Shown: in pieces, positions 1-5,889 of the stretch
Layout: each line of letters starts with the position of its first letter
How positions within the stretch are numbered: position 1 is the stretch's first letter
From: an uncultured Collinsella sp.
Lineage (GTDB): Bacteria > Actinomycetota > Coriobacteriia > Coriobacteriales > Coriobacteriaceae
DNA: 10,106 nucleotides
NCBI GenBank assembly: GCA_959599615.1
Contig: CAUGKA010000062.1
Span: 1-10,106, forward strand
Reading direction: 5' to 3'
Notes under the pieces: model-generated
What the model saw: only the letters and a program-made list of their open reading frames with translations
Databases searched by the model: none
What the model was told of the DNA's origin: nothing
Made by a program: the position numbers and the translations under genes

Positions 1-69
1 ATGTGTCTGATCCATGATGTAGTGGAGATCGATGCAGGAGATACCTATGCCTACCGATTCCATCCGTGA
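1..69 (+). pseudogene. 3' remnant of an HD-domain phosphohydrolase gene (truncated, partial)
   Basis: Frame 1 is open from the window edge to a TGA at 67-69 and reads MCLIHDVVEIDAGDTYAY followed by RFHP. The stretch LIHDVVEIDAGDT matches, from memory, the central HD motif of COG1896/YfbR-like HD hydrolases (nucleotidase-type enzymes with a metal-binding His-Asp pair). In that family roughly 100 further residues follow the motif. Here the similarity ends at the Tyr around position 54 and the frame stops 5 codons later, so the gene appears to have lost its C-terminal half. The 5' part lies outside the window. The first Met codon is probably internal. The same bases contain the Shine-Dalgarno sequence and start codon of the cysteine desulfidase, which suggests a deletion that joined the two genes. 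A short but genuine C-terminus of another protein cannot be excluded. Confidence 0.5.
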
Positions 70-1366
70 TGCCGCGTTTTGCGATGTTTTGAACCGCGAG
101 CTTGTCTGTGCACTCGGCTGCACCGAGCCCATTGCCGTTGCCTATGCAGCGGCGCTGGCGAGCCAGACGCTCGGTCGCGAACCCGATCATATGGATGTTG
201 CCTGCTCGGGCAACATTATCAAGAACGTTAAGAGCGTGACCGTGCCCAACTCGGGCGGTATGCACGGTATTGAAGCCGCGGCCGTGCTGGGTGCCGTGGG
301 CGGCGACGCTAAGAGCGCGCTCGAGGTGCTCGAGAGCGTTAACGATGAAGACCGCGCTCGCGTGGCCGAGCTCCTCGCCGACGCCGGCTACTGCGATGTG
401 TCGCTTGTCGAGGGTGTGCCCAACCTCTACATCAAGGTGACTGCGACGGCCGGGGGCCATACCGCGGTCGTCGAGATTACCGATCACCACACTAATGTCA
501 CGTGCCATACGCTCGATGGTATTCCGGTATGCGGCAAGTCGGCGGGGGAGTGCGCCGCCTGCGCCGAGCGCGTGGTGGCCGAGCGTGCGGCAGATAACGC
601 CGATACGCCCATGTCCATTGATTCCATCATCGACTTTATCGAGGACGGTGACATTGAGGGCGCCCGCGCTGCCGTTGAGCGTCAGATTGAGCTGAATGGC
701 GCAATCAGTGCCGAGGGCCTTGCGCACGCTTGGGGCGCCGAGGTGGGTCGTACGCTGCTGGGTGCTCGTGCCGATGACGTCGCCTGCCGTGCCCGTGCCC
801 GTGCGGCCGCCGGGTCCGACGCCCGCATGAACGGTTGCGCGCTGCCGGTCGCCATTGTGTGCGGCTCGGGCAATCAGGGCATTACCTGCGCACTGCCCGT
901 CATGGAGTATGCCGAGTACCTGCGCTGCGACCACGAGCGCCTGGTGCGTGCCGTGATGCTGTCCGATCTCATTGCCGTGCATATCAAGAGCTACATTGGT
1001 GCGCTCTCGGCGTTTTGCGGCGCTATTTGCGCTGCGTGCGGTGCCGGTGCCGCGATTACCTGCCTGTGCGGTGGCACGCGCGAGCAAATCGGTGCGACGG
1101 TCTCCAATACGCTCGGCAATGTGGGCGGCATCGTGTGCGATGGCGCCAAGGCGAGCTGTGCCGCCAAGATCTCGGCTGCCGTCGATGCAGCGATTCTGGG
1201 CCATGATATGGCCATGCAGGGTCGCGGCTTCCGCGCCGGCGAGGGCCTGATCCAAGATACCGTTGAGCAGACAATCGCCAGTATGGGCTACGTAGGCCGT
1301 GTGGGCATGAAAGATACCGACGTCGAGATCCTCAACATCATGATCGGCAAGACTCGAGTCTGTTAG
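47..1366 (+). CDS. cyuA: L-cysteine desulfidase, CyuA/YhaM (UPF0597) family
   Basis: Predicted to break L-cysteine down to pyruvate, ammonia and sulfide in the cytoplasm using a [4Fe-4S] cluster instead of PLP. The N-terminal motif ALGCTEPIAVAYAAA (Cys25) is the hallmark of the family; in the archaeal enzyme the equivalent Cys is the catalytic base. The C-terminal half carries VCGSGNQG (Cys272) and FCGAICAACG (Cys324, 328, 331), which fit the cluster ligands. Cys324 and Cys331 show the seven-residue spacing I recall for the archaeal ligands. Length from ATG 47 is 439 aa, normal for the family. I chose ATG 47 because AGGAG at 36-40 sits 6 bases upstream; ATG 32 is in frame (444 aa) but its GGAG is only 4 bases away. 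No promoter is visible in the 46 bases upstream. Older annotation calls this family 'serine dehydratase alpha-like'. Confidence 0.9.
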   Translation: MPTDSIRDAAFCDVLNRELVCALGCTEPIAVAYAAALASQTLGREPDHMDVACSGNIIKNVKSVTVPNSGGMHGIEAAAVLGAVGGDAKSALEVLESVNDEDRARVAELLADAGYCDVSLVEGVPNLYIKVTATAGGHTAVVEITDHHTNVTCHTLDGIPVCGKSAGECAACAERVVAERAADNADTPMSIDSIIDFIEDGDIEGARAAVERQIELNGAISAEGLAHAWGAEVGRTLLGARADDVACRARARAAAGSDARMNGCALPVAIVCGSGNQGITCALPVMEYAEYLRCDHERLVRAVMLSDLIAVHIKSYIGALSAFCGAICAACGAGAAITCLCGGTREQIGATVSNTLGNVGGIVCDGAKASCAAKISAAVDAAILGHDMAMQGRGFRAGEGLIQDTVEQTIASMGYVGRVGMKDTDVEILNIMIGKTRVC

Positions 1367-2121
1367 GACAACTCTTCCGCTACTTGGTGTTCGTAGAAGG
1401 CTTCTACTACGGCGTTGAAGTCGCGGGCGAAGTCTTCCATGGTTCCGCGCCAGGTGGCTCGGCCGGGTTTTCCCTGACCAACATAGGCAGTCTGAATGCC
1501 GCAGGCGGGGCTGGGGAAGTCACGCTTGGGGTCGTTGCCCACCATAAGGACCTCGTGCGGCTCGAGCCCCATCACCTGAAGCTGCTCTAGATAGTAGGTG
1601 GCATCGGGCTTGCAGCGGGTGGTGTTTCCCATGTGCGTGACGAGCTCAAAGGGGGCGTCGGCCAGGTCGCCCCAACCCATGCGGCACTCGATGGCCCCCT
1701 GCGGAAAGCTGGGGTTGGTGAAGAGCGCGCAGCGCAGCCCTGCGTCCTGTACGGCCTGAAGCGCGGCATGTGCGCCCGGCATGGCGTGGGCGTTGATGAC
1801 GTCGTCATTCTTATGCGGAAGAACTTCGCGGTCGTAGTAGGTAAATGCCTCGTAGATGATAGGATCGGAGAGGCAGATGCCGCACCTGCGCTCGACCTCG
1901 GTGCGGTAAAACTCAAGATTGGTGCGGTTGTCCGTGCCGCTTCGGCGGTTGGCGTTGAGGTCGACCAGGATGGTGCCGAGGCGTGCCATCGTGCCACCGC
2001 GGCTGCGACGTCCGATGTCCGCGAGCATCGACGAGACATCCTTAAAATAGCGAAGGATGAACGCGTTGAGGTTGATGCTAAGAAGCGTCTCGTCCATATC
2101 GAAAACGACTGCTTTGAGCAC
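1363..2121 (-). CDS. HAD-superfamily hydrolase (phosphatase-like)
   Basis: A cytoplasmic haloacid dehalogenase-type phosphohydrolase of 252 aa; the substrate is unknown. All four motifs are visible: motif I FDMDET (nucleophile Asp8, acid/base Asp10), motif II LFTN (Thr135), motif III Lys171 in RCKPDATYY, and motif IV VGNDPKRDF (Asp197, Asp201). The helical stretch between motifs I and II (about 16-110) fits a type C1 cap, as in HAD-IA enzymes. The start is GTG 2121 (read on the minus strand), with AAAGG 7 bases upstream; no ATG gives a complete motif I. The stop codon overlaps the cyuA stop (shared TTAG, 1363-1366), so the two genes converge with no room for a terminator. Nothing nearby points to a specific substrate. 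Confidence 0.88.
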   Translation of the reverse strand: MLKAVVFDMDETLLSINLNAFILRYFKDVSSMLADIGRRSRGGTMARLGTILVDLNANRRSGTDNRTNLEFYRTEVERRCGICLSDPIIYEAFTYYDREVLPHKNDDVINAHAMPGAHAALQAVQDAGLRCALFTNPSFPQGAIECRMGWGDLADAPFELVTHMGNTTRCKPDATYYLEQLQVMGLEPHEVLMVGNDPKRDFPSPACGIQTAYVGQGKPGRATWRGTMEDFARDFNAVVEAFYEHQVAEELS

Positions 2122-2276
2122 GCGGGCACCTTTCTCGAAAAATCGTTCCAGAATCGTTGGTTCCGGATACTTTACCCCAAAGCCGTATACCTAACGGCCT
2201 ATCGTCAACTTACGGAGACGGTCGTCCACAAGATTGCGAAAAAGTCTCCATACGAGTAAAAAATCGCAGTTCGCGC

Positions 2277-2305
2277 TTGAAATCGAACTCATTTCCCCGT
2301 AATCT
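2277..2305 (+). promoter_or_regulatory. Candidate sigma-70-type promoter of rpsA
   Basis: TTGAAA (2277-2282) is followed after 17 bases by TAATCT (2300-2305). The -35 box matches 5 of 6 consensus bases; the -10 box is weak (3 of 6). If used, transcription would start near 2312 and leave a leader of roughly 125 bases before the TTG start of rpsA. Other weak -10-like words (TAGTAT at 2335-2340) lack a matching -35. Confidence 0.35.
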
Positions 2306-2407
2306 ATACGAACGTGATTGCATAAGCGTCACATTAGTATCTGTCGGCTCCCGAGTGTTCCTAAACGTTGTGTGCTTGTCGCACCCTTCTGTAGGTCCTA
2401 GCAATCG

Positions 2408-2432
2408 GGGCCCCGTAGTTCGAAAGGGGTCC
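2408..2432 (+). promoter_or_regulatory. Hairpin masking the rpsA Shine-Dalgarno sequence
   Basis: GGGCCCC (2408-2414) can pair with GGGGTCC (2426-2432) to form 7 base pairs (six G-C, one G-U) around an 11-base loop. The right arm contains the GGGG core of the AAAGGGG ribosome binding site (2423-2429) of rpsA, so the folded form should reduce ribosome access. rpsA is translationally autoregulated in E. coli; a comparable role here is inference. Confidence 0.45.
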
Positions 2433-2436
2433 ACCT

Positions 2437-3603
2437 TTGAGTGAGATTCAGAACTCGTCCATTTTCTCTCTTGACGATGTCAACGAGGAGGAGATGAACA
2501 ACCTCATCGACGGTACGATTACCGACTTTGATGAGGGCGATCTCGTTAACGGCACTGTCGTTAAGATCGAGCATGACGAGGTGCTCGTTGACATCGGATT
2601 CAAGTCCGAGGGCGTTATCCCGGTCCGCGAGCTGTCCATCCGCAAGGACGCTAACCCTGCAGACATCGTTGCACTCGGTGATCCCATCGAGGCCCTGGTT
2701 CTCCAGAAGGAGGACAAGGACGGTCGTCTGGTCCTCTCCAAGAAGCGTGCTGAGTACGAGCGTGCTTGGAACCGCATCGAGGAGAAGTTCAACTCCGGCG
2801 AGAACGTCGAGGGCGAGGTTATCGAGGTTGTCAAGGGCGGCCTGATCCTCGACATCGGCCTGCGTGGCTTCCTGCCCGCTTCCCTCGTCGACCTCCGTCG
2901 TGTCAAGGACCTCACCTCCTACATGGGCACCCGCATCGAGGCCCGCGTCATCGAGATGGACCGCAACCGCAACAACGTTGTCCTCTCCCGTCGCGTCGTG
3001 CTCGAGGAGTCCCGTAAGGCCGAGCGCTCTGAGATCCTGTCCAAGCTCAAGTCTGGCATGCGTCTCCAGGGCACCGTTTCCTCCATCGTCGACTTCGGCG
3101 CCTTCGTCGACCTCGGCGGTATCGACGGCCTCATCCACATCTCCGAGCTCTCCTGGAACCACGTCAACCATCCTTCCGAGGTTGTCAAGGTCGGCCAGGA
3201 GGTCGAGGTCGAGGTTCTCGACGTCGATCTCAACCGCGAGCGCATCTCCCTGGGTCTCAAGCAGACCACCGAGGATCCGTGGCGCGCACTGGTCAAGAAG
3301 TACCCCGTCGGTGCTATCGTCGAGGGCACTGTGACCAAGCTTGTCCCGTTTGGCGCTTTCGTCGACCTGGGCGAGGGCATCGAGGGCCTGGTGCACATCT
3401 CCGAGATGGCCAACAAGCACGTCGACCAGCCTTCTCAGGTCACCCACGTGGGCGACAAGGTTCAGGTCAAGGTCATGGAGATCGACCTCGACCGTCGTCG
3501 TATTTCCCTGTCCATGAAGTCCGCTGCTGAGACTCTGGGCGTTGAGATCGAGGTTACCCCGCTGCCTTCCGAGAAGAAGGACGAGGAGACCGACGCTGAG
3601 TAA
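2437..3603 (+). CDS. rpsA: 30S ribosomal protein S1 (four S1 domains)
   Basis: S1 binds the 30S subunit and unstructured mRNA and helps initiation. The 388-aa protein has an acidic N-terminus and four OB-fold S1 domains at about residues 34-105, 121-187, 207-275 and 292-362, then an acidic tail (KKDEETDAE). Domains 3 and 4 are the most canonical (FGAFVDLGGIDGLIHISEL and FGAFVDLGEGIEGLVHISEM). Four domains fit the shorter Gram-positive/actinobacterial form rather than the six-domain E. coli form. The start is TTG 2437, preceded by AAAGGGG (2423-2429) at 7 bases; no in-frame ATG retains the N-terminus. Codons favour C-ending forms (CTC, GTC, TCC, ATC) much more than the neighbours, a sign of high expression. 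It stands alone, with its own leader and terminator. Confidence 0.97.
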   Translation: MSEIQNSSIFSLDDVNEEEMNNLIDGTITDFDEGDLVNGTVVKIEHDEVLVDIGFKSEGVIPVRELSIRKDANPADIVALGDPIEALVLQKEDKDGRLVLSKKRAEYERAWNRIEEKFNSGENVEGEVIEVVKGGLILDIGLRGFLPASLVDLRRVKDLTSYMGTRIEARVIEMDRNRNNVVLSRRVVLEESRKAERSEILSKLKSGMRLQGTVSSIVDFGAFVDLGGIDGLIHISELSWNHVNHPSEVVKVGQEVEVEVLDVDLNRERISLGLKQTTEDPWRALVKKYPVGAIVEGTVTKLVPFGAFVDLGEGIEGLVHISEMANKHVDQPSQVTHVGDKVQVKVMEIDLDRRRISLSMKSAAETLGVEIEVTPLPSEKKDEETDAE

Positions 3604-3627
3604 ATCGGTTTGACGATCACTTGTTTT

Positions 3628-3661
3628 AAGGGATCCGTCCGTAATGGACGGGTCCCTTTTT
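3628..3661 (+). terminator. Rho-independent terminator of rpsA
   Basis: AAGGGATCCGTCC (3628-3640) pairs with GGACGGGTCCCTT (3646-3658) over 13 base pairs with one G-U and a 5-base loop. A T run through 3661 follows. It lies 25 bases after the rpsA stop. Confidence 0.93.
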
Positions 3662-3909
3662 GCATTTGCAGCTGAGATACACGGTGCTGCCCGGTGTGTC
3701 CGTTTGCTATTGGGTTGTTGGCACATGAAAAAAGCCGACATCCCGCCTCGGGGAGGAGGCGGGAACGCACCGAGTAGACGGAGGGGTGCGGAGCGCGGTC
3801 GCGTCTCGACTGACAACGTTGCCCATCGACGGGATTATTGTAGCGCATGGGCGCTTCTTGGTTTATCGTGTCGAGCGCTTGTGTTGTGCCGTTGCCTGTG
3901 GCGGCGGTG
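3662..3909. other. Gene-free stretch between rpsA terminator and rnpB promoter
   Basis: I see no convincing protein gene here. The stretch holds a hairpin, TCCCGCCTC (3741-3749) pairing with GAGGCGGGA (3756-3764), with an A6 tract at 3728-3733 just upstream. On the minus strand this would be a stem followed 7 bases later by a T run, an imperfect terminator shape. CTGACA (3810-3815), 17 bases, GATTAT (3833-3838) could be a distal promoter for rnpB, but it is weak. Confidence 0.5.
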
Positions 3910-3918
3910 TGCTACACT
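3910..3918 (+). promoter_or_regulatory. Extended -10 promoter of rnpB
   Basis: TGCTACACT is a TGn-type extended -10 element (TG at 3910-3911, TACACT at 3913-3918). The predicted transcription start, about 7 bases downstream, coincides with the start of the P1 helix of RNase P RNA near 3926. A -35-like TTGCCT lies at 3892-3897 with a short 15-base spacer. The same extended arrangement recurs upstream of xpt. Confidence 0.55.
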
Positions 3919-3925
3919 CTTGCAC

Positions 3926-4289
3926 TGCTGAGTGGGCCAGACGGTCGCGCGATGTACTGCTTGCGGTACGCGTGAGGAAAGTCCGGGCTCCAGAGGGCGG
4001 GATGCCGGCTAACGGCCGGGCGGAGTGATCCGACGGAAAGCGCCGCAGAAAAGAAGACTCCCACCTGCGTCGCAAGGCGTAAAGGGAAAAGCTGAAACGG
4101 TGGTGTAAGAGACCACCAGCGTCGTGGCAACACGGCGGCTTGGCAAGCCCCATCCGGAGCAAGCGCGAATAGGAACGCTATGGGCCGGCCCGGTCCGCGT
4201 TCGGGTAGCGTGCGTGGAGCTGCACGGTAACGTGCAGACAAGATAAATGACCGTTCACGACAGAACCCGGCTTATCGGCCCACTCGGCA
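3926..4289 (+). ncRNA. rnpB: RNase P RNA, bacterial class A
   Basis: The catalytic RNA of RNase P, which matures tRNA 5' ends together with the RnpA protein. Conserved blocks are plain: GAGGAAAGTCCGGGCTCC near the 5' end, the GCAGAAAAGAAGACTCCC segment, GAAACGGTGGTGTAAGAGACC and CACCAGCG in the middle, and ACAGAACCCGGCTTA near the 3' end. The termini define the transcript: TGCTGAGTGGGCC (3926-3938) pairs with GGCCCACTCGGCA (4277-4289) as helix P1, 13 pairs with one G-U. About 364 bases is normal for the class. It is flanked by the S1 and YigZ genes and has its own promoter. The exact ends are inferred from the P1 pairing and may be off by a few bases. Confidence 0.96.
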
Positions 4290-4304
4290 CTTTGTTGACG
4301 CTGC

Positions 4305-4403
4305 GAACCCGTCAGCGCGGCAATCTGCCTTTCAAACCTTCGGGCATGACCATAAGGTCAATGCCCTCGGCTTTCAAGGCACCTTGCTCGCGCTGACGGG
4401 TTC
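4305..4403 (+). repeat. Long imperfect hairpin / inverted repeat downstream of rnpB
   Basis: The outer arms GAACCCGTCAGCGCG (4305-4319) and CGCGCTGACGGGTTC (4389-4403) are perfect 15-base reverse complements. Pairing continues inward: GCAA/TTGC (4320-4323 with 4384-4387), GCCTT/AAGGC (4327-4331 with 4376-4380), AAACC with GGCTTT (one bulged C), then GGGCAT/ATGCCC and GACC/GGTC capped by ATAA (4352-4355), with one bulged A. That is about 39 pairs in 99 bases. No T run follows directly, so it is not a standard terminator. It could be an rnpB 3' structure, a small RNA or a dispersed palindromic element. Confidence 0.7.
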
Positions 4404-4457
4404 TCGCTTTCGTTGACGGAATCATCGGCGTTGCCATTCTTTTTACTAGGGTTATCG

Positions 4458-4463
4458 TATTAT
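4458..4463 (+). promoter_or_regulatory. Possible -10 box for the yigZ-like gene
   Basis: TATTAT matches 5 of 6 consensus -10 bases and would start transcription near 4470, about 37 bases before the start codon. No good -35 box sits at 16-18 bases upstream; TTGCCA at 4431-4436 is too far away (21 bases). Weak call. Confidence 0.25.
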
Positions 4464-4506
4464 TGAGGCTGCTTGTTGCTGCGCTTTATTTTGTTGAGGG
4501 GCTTTG

Positions 4507-5142
4507 TTGGACAGCTATTTTACTCTGCAATCGAATATTGAGGTTTCGGGCGAGTTTGTGGACCGCAAGAGCCGGTTTATTGCCCAGCTGGTCCATATTG
4601 AGTCCGAGGACGAGGCGAATGCCTTTATCGAGATGGTTCGCAAGCGTCATTACGACGCTCGACACAATGTTCCCGCGTGGATTTTGGTCGATGGACGCGA
4701 GCGCCAGAGCGATGATGGTGAGCCGAGCCGCACGAGCGGTATGCCGACACTCGAGGTGTTGCGCGGTGCGGAGCTCAAAAATGTTTGCTGCGTAGTGACA
4801 CGCTATTTTGGTGGTACGTTGTTGGGGCCCGGTGGCTTGGTACGCGCCTATACCGCGGCGACGCAGGCGGCGGTGGCCGCGGCTCAGGAGGCCGGGCAGA
4901 TCGTCGAGATGACGAGTGTCGTGCCTGTTGACGTGCATGTGGCCTATCCGCAGTATGAGCAGGTGCTTCGCTTGGCCCAGGATTCCGGTGCCAAGGTTTC
5001 GGATACCGAGTACGCGGATGCTGTGACACTTCATTTGGTGTTTAAGGCGGGGGAGCAGGGGTCGTTTTGCGCTAAGATGCGCGAGCTTATGGCGGGGCGC
5101 GAGGAGATTGAGGTCAGCGCTCCCGAGTTTGCTGAGTTCTAA
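4507..5142 (+). CDS. yigZ: YigZ/IMPACT-family protein (UPF0029)
   Basis: A soluble protein of 211 aa, close to the usual ~205. The N-terminal UPF0029/Impact domain (about 1-125) shows DRKSRFIAQL (19-28), HYDARHNVPAW (48-58), SDDGEPSRTSGMP (68-80) and RYFGGTLLGPGGLVRAY (99-115). The C-terminal DUF1949 ferredoxin-like domain follows (about 138-205). Eukaryotic IMPACT regulates Gcn2; the bacterial role is unsettled, with ribosome or RNA links proposed. Two tandem TTG codons open the frame; I chose the second (4507) because GAGGGG (4496-4501) is 5 bases away, against 2 for TTG 4504. The usual SDDGEPSGTAG reads SDDGEPSRTSG here, a small deviation. It is monocistronic, between the rnpB hairpin and its own terminator. 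Confidence 0.92.
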   Translation: MDSYFTLQSNIEVSGEFVDRKSRFIAQLVHIESEDEANAFIEMVRKRHYDARHNVPAWILVDGRERQSDDGEPSRTSGMPTLEVLRGAELKNVCCVVTRYFGGTLLGPGGLVRAYTAATQAAVAAAQEAGQIVEMTSVVPVDVHVAYPQYEQVLRLAQDSGAKVSDTEYADAVTLHLVFKAGEQGSFCAKMRELMAGREEIEVSAPEFAEF

Positions 5143-5144
5143 CG

Positions 5145-5196
5145 ACGACGGCCGGCGTGCATTTGGATGAATCCCAAGCGCGCCGGCCGTCGTTTT
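5145..5196 (+). terminator. Long intrinsic terminator after yigZ
   Basis: ACGACGGCCGGCG (5145-5157) pairs perfectly with CGCCGGCCGTCGT (5181-5193); TTTT (5193-5196) follows. The inner bases continue pairing (TGC with GCG, one of them G-U, and TTGG with CCAA), so the hairpin is long. It begins 3 bases after the yigZ stop. The opposite strand has no T run after the stem, so it probably works only for the rightward transcript, although it also lies at the end of the leftward gene. Confidence 0.88.
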
Positions 5197-5209
5197 ATGT
5201 TGCTGCCGT

Positions 5210-5656
5210 TTACTCGGCGAGCTGCTTTAGCACATCGCAGGCGATCTCGACGGCATCGTCGATGCAGCCGGGGCAGCTGCGGAGCGGACCCTTGTCCGAT
5301 CCGATGCCCTTGAGCGTGCCGCAGACGGTCGTCGTGTTCTTCTCGCCAAAACGCTTGGCGATTTCGCGCGACAGCTTGTAGGTATGGCCCTTGGTCTTGG
5401 GGTTTTCCATGCCATCGCTCATTACAAAGCCCATGATGGCCACGGCACCCGAGATGGCGCCGCAGGTTTCGGTCATGCCGCCCATGCCGGCGCCAAAGCC
5501 CTCGGTGAGGGTAAAGGCGACCTGGGGGTCGAGCCCGACGGCGGGCGCGAGCGTGCAGGCGACGGCCTGCGCGCAGTTAAAGCCGCGGGCGTGGTACTCG
5601 GCAGCCTGAGCCTGACAGGCGGTGATGTCGAGCTGGGCTGTATCGATTTGCTTCAT
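5210..5656 (-). CDS. C_GCAxxG_C_C family cysteine-rich protein
   Basis: A 148-aa protein of the C_GCAxxG_C_C family (PF09719), named for spaced conserved cysteines. Visible residues are Cys28 in GFNCAQAV, the glycine-rich run GFGAGMGGMTETCGAISGA (Cys65), Cys112 in VCGTLKG, and CPGC (Cys128, Cys131). The family is thought to be redox-active or metal-binding; the function is unproven. No signal peptide or membrane span is evident. The start at 5656 is supported by AAGGAG (5663-5668 on the plus-strand scale) 6 bases upstream; the frame stays open 49 codons further, but that extension has no comparable ribosome site and no family motif. It is divergent from the sulfhydrylase gene, with a palindrome between them. 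Confidence 0.9.
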   Translation of the reverse strand: MKQIDTAQLDITACQAQAAEYHARGFNCAQAVACTLAPAVGLDPQVAFTLTEGFGAGMGGMTETCGAISGAVAIMGFVMSDGMENPKTKGHTYKLSREIAKRFGEKNTTTVCGTLKGIGSDKGPLRSCPGCIDDAVEIACDVLKQLAE

Positions 5657-5771
5657 CGGTGTCTCCTTGATTACGGTGTACCCGCCTATGGTACCCTTGC
5701 TGGCGCATTCGCTTATCGAGACCGCAGTGCATATCTCATTGTTTTTCGCCATCGAACACTTTCTTAAGATT

Positions 5772-5802
5772 TGGGACAAATAAACCTGATTAATTTGTCC
5801 CA
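5772..5802. promoter_or_regulatory. Perfect 10-base inverted repeat, candidate operator
   Basis: TGGGACAAAT (5772-5781) and ATTTGTCCCA (5793-5802) are exact reverse complements separated by 11 bases, in an AT-rich patch between two divergent genes. The repeat ends about 20 bases before the -35 box of the rightward promoter, and on the minus strand it contains a TTGTCC word that could be a -35. This placement fits a shared regulator site. It is not followed by a T run, so a terminator is unlikely. Confidence 0.45.
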
Positions 5803-5822
5803 TAACCTATCGGCGGGATGGG

Positions 5823-5851
5823 TTGAGAGGGGTGCGGGGTAGCGGTATCGT
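5823..5851 (+). promoter_or_regulatory. Promoter of the OAH sulfhydrylase-like gene
   Basis: TTGAGA (5823-5828), 17 bases, TATCGT (5846-5851): 5 of 6 and 4 of 6 matches to the sigma-70 consensus at ideal spacing. The start of transcription would be near 5858, leaving a leader of about 32 bases, too short for a SAM riboswitch or T-box. Confidence 0.55.
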
Positions 5852-5889
5852 GAACCGAATAAAACAAAACCCAAGTAAGGGAGTTGGAT

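Larger units (their letters stand above)
2122..2436. other. Intergenic region between divergent HAD gene and rpsA
   Basis: This 315-base gap separates the HAD gene (leftward) from rpsA (rightward). It is less GC-rich than the flanking genes and has no convincing small gene. It holds a candidate rightward promoter (2277-2305), a leader of about 125 bases and a hairpin over the rpsA ribosome binding site, annotated separately. On the minus strand TTGACG occurs (plus-strand positions about 2203-2208), but a -10 box at good spacing is not evident, so the HAD promoter is not placed. Confidence 0.6.

Noticed and set aside
1633..2259. A 208-codon plus-strand frame opposite the HAD gene
   Set aside because: The minus-strand frame carries all four HAD motifs, while this one has none and no ribosome site.
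2401..2415. Similarity between GCAATCGGGGCCCCG before rpsA and GCGATTGGGGCCCCG in the terminator at 7269-7283
   Set aside because: 13 of 15 bases match, but both are GC-palindromic stem sequences in unrelated contexts; chance is the simplest explanation.
2398..3816. A 472-codon open frame on the minus strand across all of rpsA
   Set aside because: Its protein is a low-complexity run of Leu, Asp, Val and Gly caused by the biased codons of S1 on the other strand; rpsA itself is unmistakable and its terminator lies inside the frame.
5657..5803. In-frame 49-codon N-terminal extension of the C_GCAxxG protein
   Set aside because: AAGGAG at a proper distance supports the start at 5656; the extension has no family similarity and runs through the palindrome region.
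5852..5889. SAM riboswitch or T-box upstream of the metY-like gene
   Set aside because: The predicted leader is about 32 bases with no stem structure, too short for either class.
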